The notes under the pieces: generated by a model
What the model was told of the DNA's origin: nothing
Database searches by the model: none
What the model saw: only the letters and a program-made list of their open reading frames with translations
Shown here: positions 6,835-13,009 of the stretch, piece after piece
Layout of the letters: every line of letters starts with the position of its first letter
Numbering within the stretch: position 1 is the stretch's first letter
Assembly: GCA_964387935.1 (NCBI GenBank)
Contig: CAYLZN010000141.1
Location: forward strand, 1-13,095
Reading direction: 5' to 3'
DNA length: 13,095 nucleotides
From: CAYLZN01 sp964387935
GTDB taxonomy: Bacteria > Acidobacteriota > Vicinamibacteria > Vicinamibacterales > JAFNAJ01
Made by a program: the position numbers and the translations under genes

Positions 6835-7974
6835 TTACAGCAGTTTCCCTTCCTGCTTGAACGCGGTGATGTCGGCCTTCGTGATGACCACCGCGACGAG
6901 CGCCGGGTTCGAGCCGCCCTTCGCGTTGCGCTCCGGGTCCACGCCACGGGCGCCGCCGGACCCGGTGACCTGGGCCGACTTCTTTTCCTCGCCACCGGGC
7001 TTCATCAGGCTGCTGAGCCCGAAGCCCTTCTTCTTCGGGGCCTCCTTCGACTCCGCCGCGCCCTTGTCACTCGACGCGGTCGTCGAGGACGCGCCTTTCC
7101 CACCGCCGGCGAGCCCCGCCGCGCCGGCTTCGACCTGGGCGATCTCCGCCTGCGCCTTTGGCTCGTACGGCACCGACTTCCGGTAGCGCTCCTCGAGGAC
7201 CGCGGTCGCCGCGAGCTTGTCCCGCGCGATCTGCTTGTCGAGCCGTTCGAGGCGCTCCTTCATCTCCGGGTGCGACGCAAACAGGCCCCGGCGTTCGGCG
7301 GCCTCCTTGTTGCGCTCGCTGAGGCGCGTCAGGAATGCCCCGAGGCCCGATGGCGCGTAGCCGACCTTGTTCGAGAGCGCGATCCCCTTCTCATCGGACT
7401 CGAGTTCTTCGCCGCGGCCAAAGCCGGCGAGCACCATGTCCGCCGCACGATCGGCGATCTTCGAGAGCACGGCCTGGGTCAGTCCGCCTCCCGGCGCCAT
7501 GTCGAGGCCGAGGTCCTTGGCGTTGCTCTTCTTGATCGCCTTGATCGTGTGCTGCTCGGTCACGTGCACCAGCTCGTGCCCGAGCACGCCGGCCAGTTCC
7601 GCCTCGGTGCGAATCAGGGCCAGCGCACCGCGTGTGATGTGGACGAAGCCGCCGGGCGCCGCAAAGGCGTTCACGCCGTCCGTATCGAGGACGATGAACT
7701 GCCAGGCGAGGCCGGGGCGCGTGCTCGTGGCGGCCAGCGTGGCGCCCACGAGACCCACGTACCGATGGACGGCCTTGTCCTGCACGACCCCGTAGCGCTG
7801 GCGGATCTTCTCGCTGACCAGCGTGCCGATCTGGCGCTCTTCCTCCTCGGAGATCTGGAGGTCCTTGAGCTTCATCCCCGTCTCGAGCGCCTTCGTCAGG
7901 CCTCCGAACTGTGCCGACGCCGGCGCCGGCGTCACCACCGCCATCAATGCCACCACCAGGAGCAGTCGTGTCAT
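6835..7974 (-). CDS. Secreted M48-family zinc metallopeptidase
   Basis: The product is 379 aa from ATG 7974, preferred over the in-frame GTG at 7989 because GAGGG sits eight bases upstream and the protein then starts with a clean signal peptide (M-T-R-L-L-L-V... cut after A-S-A-Q near 22). Zinc ligands are in H-E-L-V-H (133-137, catalytic Glu134) and the downstream E-x-x-x-D element (Glu190, Asp194). The M48 F-A-A-P-G-G-F-V segment sits about 30 residues before HExxH. Unlike BepA it has no clear TPR domain. The C-terminal third has a Lys/Ser/Gly-rich low-complexity linker (about residues 275-345). Envelope M48 enzymes usually act in protein quality control. The gene starts 11 bases after the cyclase stop, so the two are almost certainly co-transcribed. 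Confidence 0.92.
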   Translation of the reverse strand: MTRLLLVVALMAVVTPAPASAQFGGLTKALETGMKLKDLQISEEEERQIGTLVSEKIRQRYGVVQDKAVHRYVGLVGATLAATSTRPGLAWQFIVLDTDGVNAFAAPGGFVHITRGALALIRTEAELAGVLGHELVHVTEQHTIKAIKKSNAKDLGLDMAPGGGLTQAVLSKIADRAADMVLAGFGRGEELESDEKGIALSNKVGYAPSGLGAFLTRLSERNKEAAERRGLFASHPEMKERLERLDKQIARDKLAATAVLEERYRKSVPYEPKAQAEIAQVEAGAAGLAGGGKGASSTTASSDKGAAESKEAPKKKGFGLSSLMKPGGEEKKSAQVTGSGGARGVDPERNAKGGSNPALVAVVITKADITAFKQEGKLL

Positions 7975-7985
7975 GTCGTGAGCCC

Positions 7986-10097
7986 TCACGTCGTGTCCCC
8001 CTGGCCGCGCGGTCGGATTTCCCAGATGCCCACGGGCACGCTCTTGCCCTTGACGACGACGTCGCCAAGCGGGCGGGCGTCGTAGGCCCCCCTGAGGCGC
8101 TGCTTCGTGTACTCGCTGATGATAATCGACGTGCCGTGGTCCTTGTTGAGCGACTCGAGCCTGGCGCCCAGGTTGACGTGGTCGCCGATCACCGTATAGC
8201 TGCGAATCTTCTCGGCGCCGATGTTGCCGGCAATCATCTCTCCGCTATTGATCCCGATGCCGATGCCGAGCGTCGGCCGGCCCTCGGCCTCCCACCTCGC
8301 GTTGAGCGCGTCGAGCTGCGACACCATGGCCAGGGCCGTTTCCACTGCATGATCCGCGTGATCCGGGTCCTCGACCGGTGCTCCGAACAGCGCCATCACC
8401 ATGTCGCCGACGAACTTGTCGAGGGTGCCGCGATGCGCGAAGACGATCTCCACCATGGCCGAAAAGTACTCGTTGAGCTGGGCGACGAGCGCCTCGGGCG
8501 CGCCGCGTTCCGTCATCGAGGTGAACCCCCGGATGTCCGAAAAGAGGACACTCATCTCCCGCCGGCTGCCCCCGAGCTCAGCCAGCGTGGGGTTGGCCAG
8601 CACCTGCTCGAAGATGTCCTTCGAGACGTACCGGGAGAAAAGTCGCTTCACGGCGCGCTTCTCACGACCCTCGACGAAGTACTGGTAGGCGAGGCCGGAG
8701 ACCCCCGTCGCAACGAGTCCCAGAAGCGGTGTGACGAGTGGAAGCCACAGCCCGGCACCGAACCGCTCGCGCGCCACACCCGCGAGCGCGGCCAGCAGGA
8801 CGACCAGGGTCACGCTGCCCCACCGCACGCCGCCCAGCACGAATGCGGCCCCGACGATCACGCTCACCGTCGTCGTCAGGGCGGCCACGGTTGATGCGCG
8901 CACGGGCTGCCGGAAGCGACCCGTCGCCAGCTGGTCCACGACGTTGGCGTGCAGTTGAGCACCGGACATCTTGCCGCCGGTGCCAAACGGCACGGCGAAC
9001 ACGTCGTGCAGGCCGGCGGCGGTCACCCCGACGATGACCGTCGCACCGCGGAAGATCGCGGGATCGACGTGCGGCGTTTCGCCGGAGAGCAGTTGCTGCT
9101 CCGCGTAGAACAGATCGTAGAACGAGTACTCGCGATACGTCGTGGTCCTGCCGTCGGCGAGCACCGCCGGGCCGCGGAAGTCGACGAGCACCCGGCGCCC
9201 GAGCGACGGGACGGCGTCCGGCGTACGGTCGAAGCGAGGGAGCTGCTCGAGCAGCAGGGGCATCCGCCGACCCGCCACCGCGAGCGCGGCGCCTTCGACC
9301 GTCGCCCGTTCGAGCGGGATGCCCTCGGCGACGGCCCACGCCACTACAGGGAGCGCCGCCAGGGTGCCACCCGGATGCCGGACGAACGGGACCACGCGTC
9401 GGAGGGGCCCGTCCGGATCGAGCACCTGGTAGTTGTGACCGAAAGCGCGCGCCGCGCGCGCCAGCGCCGGATACGGCCACAGGGGCGCGGGACGCTCTTC
9501 GAACGAGGCGTCCAGGATCGGGCCCGTGGCCGCGCCGGGCGGCACCGAGGTCTCCACGGCCGCGGTCGGATCCGCCTCGGTCCCACCCTCGGGCTCGAGT
9601 CCCTCGAACGTGACGTCGGCCAGGAGGACTACGTTGCGGGCGCGCGCCACGGCGTCCGCCAGCGCCTGATCGGACTCGGCGCCGGTCCAGGACGTCCCGC
9701 CGACGTCGAAGGCTCCTCTTCGGTCCTGCTCGGTAAAGAGCACGTCGTAGGCCACCACCCGCGCGGGGGCGCGGGCGAGGAAGTCGATGAGCGCGCCGTG
9801 CACGACGCGCGGCCACGGCCAGCGGCCGACGACGGGTTCGAGCTGCCGGATGCTCGATTCGTCGATGGCCACGGTGACGATGTCGCGGCGGGCCTGCGAG
9901 GGGTCAGCCGCCCACCGGACGTGCTGGTCGTAGAGCTTCCAGTCGAGGGTGACCAGCAGGGGCACGCGGCCGATAGCGATCGCGACGAGCGCAGCGGCCA
10001 GGCCGAGGCCCAGGGCCGTCAAGTGGCGGCGCGCGGCCGATGGCGATCTCGACGAGTTCACGCGGCGAGGATACCGAAACGCCGGTGGTGGTGCCAC
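7986..10097 (-). CDS. CHASE2-domain class III adenylate/guanylate cyclase
   Basis: The product is up to 703 aa from GTG 10097; an alternative GTG at 10061 would remove 12 residues, and neither has a clear ribosome binding site. Layout: TM helix about 26-50, CHASE2 sensor about 50-395 (periplasmic; contains a Pro/Glu/Thr-rich insert at about 166-192), three TM helices about 401-475, then a cytoplasmic cyclase domain 510-690. Catalytic residues are complete: metal-binding Asp521 (F-S-D-I-R-G-F-T) and Asp565 (K-F-V-G-D), base-selecting Lys561 and Thr635 (S-Y-T-V-I-G-D), and transition-state Asn642 and Arg646 (V-N-L-G-A-R-L-E). The Lys/Thr pair is the class IIIb type seen in bicarbonate-responsive adenylyl cyclases such as CyaB1. 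So cAMP is the likely product and the domain is probably active as a homodimer. It is first in the operon with the peptidase and cNMP-gated channel. Confidence 0.93.
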   Translation of the reverse strand: MAPPPAFRYPRRVNSSRSPSAARRHLTALGLGLAAALVAIAIGRVPLLVTLDWKLYDQHVRWAADPSQARRDIVTVAIDESSIRQLEPVVGRWPWPRVVHGALIDFLARAPARVVAYDVLFTEQDRRGAFDVGGTSWTGAESDQALADAVARARNVVLLADVTFEGLEPEGGTEADPTAAVETSVPPGAATGPILDASFEERPAPLWPYPALARAARAFGHNYQVLDPDGPLRRVVPFVRHPGGTLAALPVVAWAVAEGIPLERATVEGAALAVAGRRMPLLLEQLPRFDRTPDAVPSLGRRVLVDFRGPAVLADGRTTTYREYSFYDLFYAEQQLLSGETPHVDPAIFRGATVIVGVTAAGLHDVFAVPFGTGGKMSGAQLHANVVDQLATGRFRQPVRASTVAALTTTVSVIVGAAFVLGGVRWGSVTLVVLLAALAGVARERFGAGLWLPLVTPLLGLVATGVSGLAYQYFVEGREKRAVKRLFSRYVSKDIFEQVLANPTLAELGGSRREMSVLFSDIRGFTSMTERGAPEALVAQLNEYFSAMVEIVFAHRGTLDKFVGDMVMALFGAPVEDPDHADHAVETALAMVSQLDALNARWEAEGRPTLGIGIGINSGEMIAGNIGAEKIRSYTVIGDHVNLGARLESLNKDHGTSIIISEYTKQRLRGAYDARPLGDVVVKGKSVPVGIWEIRPRGQGDTT

Positions 10098-10153
10098 CGC
10101 TCGGGCGGCTGGTCACTGCTGGGCTGCCGTCCTCCGGGCTCGGATGGCTCCCT

Positions 10154-10436
10154 GAGCCGGAGTGGCCGAAGGATCCTGCCTACCCAGCGCTACGGCCCAC
10201 GCGGCGTCCTGGATGCGGTGGCGACCGATGTCGACGATCCCACCGTCGACCCGCGCTTCGGGCGCGTGGGCAGGCAGCGCATCCGCGACACCGGTCCGCT
10301 GACGTCCAAGCGCATGGAGACGGTCGACGAGGAGTTCGCCGCGCGCACCAAGGCGTTCATCCGTGAGTCGGTGAAGCAGGGCAGGCCGTTCTTCGCCCCC
10401 GTTGTCCGTGGTGAAGACGACGATCGTGTTGTCGGC
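10154..10436 (+). pseudogene. Arylsulfatase (sulfatase S1) remnant: frameshifted, truncated, with an inverted piece
   Basis: Three pieces match internal parts of arylsulfatases. Bases about 10154-10186 in one plus frame read E-P-E-W-P-K-D-P-A-Y-P-A. From about 10185 the match continues in another plus frame: R-Y-G-P-R-G-V-L, then A-T-D-V-D-D-P-T-V-D-P-R-F-G, G-P-L-T-S-K-R-M-E-T-V-D-E-E-F and G-R-P-F-F, ending at 10394. Directly abutting, bases 10395-10436 read on the minus strand give V-A-D-N-T-I-V-V-F-T-T-D-N-G-G, a later sulfatase motif now reversed. So there is a frameshift near 10185, a lost spacer segment and an inversion. The formylglycine site (C-x-P-x-R), both ends and about 400 residues are missing. 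It cannot make a working enzyme. Motif recognition is from memory of the family. Confidence 0.75.
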
Positions 10437-10506
10437 CACCCGCCCAACGACGAACGGGCTGAGTCGCTTATCGGGTTTGGAGTTGCCGCCGCTGTCGAGG
10501 TCGGCG

Positions 10507-10531
10507 AGGGACGGCGGTCTCTGCCGTCCCT
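10507..10531. repeat. Perfect 9-bp stem hairpin
   Basis: AGGGACGGC at 10507-10515 pairs perfectly with GCCGTCCCT at 10523-10531 around a seven-base loop. There is no T-run on either side, so it is not a standard intrinsic terminator. It lies just beyond the inverted sulfatase piece. Confidence 0.7.
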
Positions 10532-10563
10532 GGGAGCGCGCGACGACAGGGTGGTGGCAAGTG

Positions 10564-10634
10564 AGGGCGTGAGCGACCCCGCCCCGCACCCTTGACCTCG
10601 TCCCCGGGTGCGACCCAGGGGTCGCTCACGCCCT
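10564..10634. repeat. Long imperfect hairpin with 17-bp outer arms
   Basis: The outer arm A-GGGCGTGAGCGACCCC (10564-10580) is perfectly complementary to 10618-10634. An internal bulge is followed by a second perfect 7-bp stem, CGCACCC (10585-10591) with GGGTGCG (10606-10612), leaving a 14-base loop. Twenty-four paired bases in 71 is far beyond chance for random sequence. No T-run follows on either strand. It could be a palindromic REP-like unit, a terminator remnant or a recombination site; the sequence alone does not decide. Confidence 0.75.
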
Positions 10635-10973
10635 GGTGTCAGCGTCCCCAGAGGGTGCGCGCGCGTGGTGCTCAAACGTGGACCCGTTCGTCCGGACGCA
10701 CGGGACTCCGTCGATGTCTCGACCGGTGTCCGCGCGACGGCCATCACGAGCACCATGATGCGCGCTGGTCGTGACGCCGTACAAGGCTCTCCGCTGCGCT
10801 CCGACCGCGTGTGTTGGCACGCGGCTCGCGCGCGTCTACTGCACGTGACCGCGGGGGTCTCGTCCGAGAGCGCGAGACCTTGACGGCGCCGACGTCCGCC
10901 GCGTGTTCTGGCACTTACGCGATGGCCGTTTCGAGGCCTTGCACGCGAGTTTGCTCAGGAAATCGGCAATTCC

Positions 10974-11008
10974 GCGTCGGCTGATCGTAAGTTGGGGCGT
11001 CGGCTGAT
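10974..11008. repeat. 12-base direct repeat, period 23
   Basis: GCGTCGGCTGAT occurs at 10974-10985 and again at 10997-11008. The 23-base period is close to two helical turns. It sits just past the stop codon of fic on that gene's downstream side. Function unknown. Confidence 0.6.
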
Positions 11009-11024
11009 TGAAACTTCGTGACGC

Positions 11025-12197
11025 TCAACCCCGGAGCGGCTCGGAGCCCTCACCGAGCATCGCCAGGTACTGCGCATACGAGAACACGCGGTTGCGCCGG
11101 TTGCCGGTCGCCTCGCGAGCAATCCCCAGGTCTACGAGCGTCGCCAGCCCCTTGGCCGCCGTGGGGAAGGACACCTTCGTCCGCCGCACGATCTCGTTCA
11201 CGGTGACGATCGGACGCTCGTGCAAAGCCTTCAGGATGCGGAGCAGCGTTGCCACGGAACGTCCGCCGGCCGACTGCACGCGCGCCTCGTCGTCCTTCAC
11301 GAGCGCCGCCAGTCGCTGTGCGGTCTCGACGGCGCCGGAAGCTGTCACTTCCACGCCTTCGAGGAAGAAGTCGAGCCAGGCCTCCCAGTCGCCCGTGGCT
11401 CGCACCTGGTCGAGCAGGCGGTAGTACTCGTCGCGGTGCTGCTTGAAGTAGAGGCTCAGATACAGCAACGGCTCCTGCAGGATGGCCGCGTGGTGGAGCA
11501 GCAAGGGGATCAGCAGCCGCCCGATGCGCCCGTTCCCGTCGAGGAACGGATGGACGGTCTCGAACTGCACGTGCGCCAACGCCGCGACGACAAGCACCGG
11601 ATAGCCGGCAGACTCGTCGTGCAGGAACGCTTCGAGCGCGGACATCGCGTCCGGAACGGCCTCGGGAGGGGCCGGTACGAAGTGCGCGTTTCCAGGGCGC
11701 GCGCCCCCCAGCCAGTTCTGCGACCGGCGAAACTCCCCCGGCTGCTTCTCCGCGCCGCGTCCCTTCTCCAGCAATCGCTCGTGCATCTCCCGGATCAGCC
11801 GGTTCGACAGCGGGAACCCTTCGCGCAGGCGCTGGACACCGTGTTCCAGTGCCGCCACGTAGCTCGATACCTCCACCACATCGTCGACGGGCACGCCCGG
11901 CGCCTCGTCCAACTCGAACAGGAGGAGATCCGACAGCGAAGACTGTGTGCCCTCGATTTGTGAGGACAACACGGCCTCGCGCCGTACGTAGGCGTAAAGG
12001 AAGAGCTGCCGATCCGGCAGGAGGCTGGAGATGCTATCCAGGCGCCCGAGGGCCACGGTCGCGCGCTCCAGGAGCCGCTGCCGCGGTCCGGTGAGGTCGA
12101 GCGGAGGCTCTGGCGGCAGGGGACGCGGCACGAATGCCCGGGTCGTCTCACCCGCCGTCGTCGAGGTCACGTAATGGCCCGTCAGGCCTCGGTGCAT
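11025..12197 (-). CDS. Class II Fic-family AMP-transferase with C-terminal winged helix
   Basis: The product is 390 aa from ATG 12197, with GGGAG only two bases upstream (tight spacing). The N-terminal inhibitory helix signature (S/T)xxxE(G/N) is present as Ser78...Glu82-Gly83 (L-S-S-Q-I-E-G-T), which makes this a self-inhibited class II Fic protein. The catalytic loop H-P-F-L-D-G-N-G-R-I-G-R spans 216-227 (His216) and is fully canonical. Residues about 315-378 form a winged helix-turn-helix (V-N-E-I-V-R-R-T-K-V-S-F-P-T-A-A-K-G-L), typical of SoFic-like proteins. Such enzymes transfer AMP from ATP to hydroxyl side chains of proteins; targets are mostly unknown. The DNA-binding tail suggests it could regulate its own promoter, where a 9-bp inverted repeat lies just upstream. 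It sits beside an excisionase/integrase pair, so it may be cargo of a mobile element. Confidence 0.93.
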   Translation of the reverse strand: MHRGLTGHYVTSTTAGETTRAFVPRPLPPEPPLDLTGPRQRLLERATVALGRLDSISSLLPDRQLFLYAYVRREAVLSSQIEGTQSSLSDLLLFELDEAPGVPVDDVVEVSSYVAALEHGVQRLREGFPLSNRLIREMHERLLEKGRGAEKQPGEFRRSQNWLGGARPGNAHFVPAPPEAVPDAMSALEAFLHDESAGYPVLVVAALAHVQFETVHPFLDGNGRIGRLLIPLLLHHAAILQEPLLYLSLYFKQHRDEYYRLLDQVRATGDWEAWLDFFLEGVEVTASGAVETAQRLAALVKDDEARVQSAGGRSVATLLRILKALHERPIVTVNEIVRRTKVSFPTAAKGLATLVDLGIAREATGNRRNRVFSYAQYLAMLGEGSEPLRG

Positions 12198-12290
12198 GGC
12201 TCCCTTGTTTCGCGTGACTTGAATAGGCGATCTAGTTATTTAAGTTTCAAGTCATTTACTTTAACAAGAATCGCCGCCTCGGCGCCACCG
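12198..12290 (-). promoter_or_regulatory. AT-rich fic promoter region with 9-bp inverted repeat
   Basis: Base composition drops sharply to AT-rich between about 12215 and 12275, unlike the rest of the window. TGACTTGAA (12215-12223) and TTCAAGTCA (12246-12254) form a perfect inverted repeat with a 22-base spacer, the near arm ending 18 bases before the fic ATG. On the minus strand, TTGTTA (rc of 12262-12267) and TAAATA/TATTCA-like hexamers could serve as -35 and -10 boxes. The dyad is well placed as an operator, possibly for Fic's own winged helix. Exact promoter elements are uncertain. Confidence 0.5.
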
Positions 12291-12435
12291 GACCACTCGA
12301 TCGTGTCGACGGCATCGACACGTTCGCCAGCGACGTGTCGAAGAAACGCCGTTTCGTCGACATGGCCCCGTCTTGGCTTCGTGACCTTGGATAGCGGAGC
12401 CTCTGTTTAAGTTACAGCCTCTTGGCTTAAATAAC
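12235..12435. repeat. About 200-bp segment with matched 10-bp inverted ends and internal dyads
   Basis: GTTATTTAAG (12235-12244) and its exact complement CTTAAATAAC (12426-12435) bound the segment, with a further CAAG match after a two-base offset. Inside, TGTCGA and TCGACA alternate (12304, 12315, 12336, 12357). The first pair forms a perfect 8-bp hairpin CGTGTCGA/TCGACACG (12302-12322) with a five-base loop; the second pair encloses GAAACG/CGTTTC. A direct TCTTGGCTT repeat is at 12371 and 12420, and TTTAAG/CTTAAA at 12406/12426. No target-site duplication is evident. Possibilities are a small non-autonomous element, an operator cluster or recombinase arm sites. Confidence 0.55.
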
Positions 12436-12758
12436 GACCACGCCGGTGACACCCGCCCCGCCCGCCCGTCATCCGCCGACACCACCCGACACGGCGTCTG
12501 TAAGTTTCCGCCCCGAACTCGCGTCTACATAGGCAAAGGTCCTCGTCACGTCCTCCGGGGCGTGCGCCCGTGCCCGAACTGGCCGGCGCGGCCTCACGGC
12601 CCTGGCCCCCTGCAGCCTCTCCCACCTCAGGACCTCGCTCGTCCGCGACCCCGGTGCCAAGCCGCGCGCCGGAGTCCGAACCCACCCGCCGGCCGGCGAC
12701 CGCCGGGCCGGCGAAACGGGTGTCATCCGTGGTTCCGGAATCCGAGGAGAGTGCGACC
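12436..12758. other. Non-coding lead-in to the excisionase gene
   Basis: No gene is supported here. The plus frame open from about 12570 into the excisionase gene reads Pro/Ser/Ala-rich low-complexity sequence and a good ribosome binding site occurs only at its downstream end, so I treat it as leader. A 12-bp perfect palindrome CGCCGGCCGGCG lies at 12687-12698 and could contribute to a leader structure or operator. Confidence 0.5.
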
Positions 12759-12986
12759 ATGAAGCTCTGGCTGAACGTCAAGGAAGGCGCCGAGCACGCC
12801 GGCGTGAGCCGCGACACCACCTACACCGCGTGCGAACGCCGGGAACTGCACCACGTCCGCATCGGCGGCCGCCGTCCAATCCGAACGAAGGCGGCCTGGA
12901 TCGATGCGTGGCTGGAGCGTCACGCTCGCGGAGGCGACATCCGGCCCGCCTCCGCACCGGGCACGCCGCACAGCAGCGTGTCGTAA
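12759..12986 (+). CDS. Excisionase-family helix-turn-helix DNA-binding protein
   Basis: The product is 75 aa from ATG 12759, with GAGGAGAG about eight bases upstream. The chain fits the MerR-like winged-helix fold of excisionase/HTH_17 proteins: L-N-V-K-E-G-A-E-H-A-G-V-S-R-D-T-T-Y (residues 4-21) is the helix-turn-helix, followed by E-R-R-E-L-H-H-V-R-I-G-G-R-R-P-I-R (about 25-41), the wing, and W-I-D-A-W-L (46-51). Such proteins direct phage-type integrases toward excision or act as small repressors. The integrase start lies 23 bases downstream with its own strong ribosome binding site, so this is a classic xis-int arrangement. The gene symbol is left blank because the family is broad. Confidence 0.85.
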   Translation: MKLWLNVKEGAEHAGVSRDTTYTACERRELHHVRIGGRRPIRTKAAWIDAWLERHARGGDIRPASAPGTPHSSVS

Positions 12987-13009
12987 CCAGGCCGGCAAGG
13001 AGGCAGCAG

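Larger units (their letters stand above)
10437..11024. other. Gene-free accessory stretch with hairpins and short repeats
   Basis: I see no supportable gene here. Open frames exist on both strands but are Arg/Thr/Pro-rich, lack ribosome binding sites and resemble no family I know. The content I can support is two strong hairpins (10507-10531 and 10564-10634) and a 12-base direct repeat at 10974-11008. One short frame near 10850-11007 gives a fairly ordinary-looking peptide (D-V-R-R-V-F-W-H-L-R-D-G-R-F-E-A) but has no start codon. The stretch lies between the sulfatase remnant and the 3' end of fic and is probably debris from earlier insertions or deletions. Confidence 0.6.

Noticed and set aside
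5460..6860. Long open plus-strand frame opposite the channel gene
   Set aside because: It is a shadow of the GC-rich channel gene. Composition is His/Arg/Asp-rich with no motif and no ribosome binding site.
6810..6995. 62-residue N-terminal extension of the channel
   Set aside because: Arg/Ser-rich sequence antiparallel in character and lying over the C-terminus of the peptidase gene. The ATG at 6809 begins a hydrophobic helix as expected for MscS proteins.
8949..10595. Very long open plus-strand frame opposite the cyclase gene
   Set aside because: It is antisense to a cyclase with complete catalytic motifs and reads Arg/His/Gly-rich sequence with no family features. Only its last part (10185-10394) is meaningful, as the sulfatase remnant.
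10678..10720. V-D-P-F-V-R-T-H-G-T resembling the start of GH92 alpha-mannosidases (V-D-P-F-I-G-T-G-G)
   Set aside because: Only about ten residues resemble it, key glycines differ and the frame soon loses any similarity. Chance is likely.
10608..10883. Plus-strand open frame of 91 codons in the gene-free stretch
   Set aside because: It begins inside the long hairpin, has no ribosome binding site and no family resemblance, and an equally open frame lies opposite.
12570..12758. 63-residue N-terminal extension of the excisionase-type protein
   Set aside because: Pro/Ser/Ala low-complexity sequence. The ATG at 12759 has GAGGAGAG at proper spacing and gives the family's normal length.
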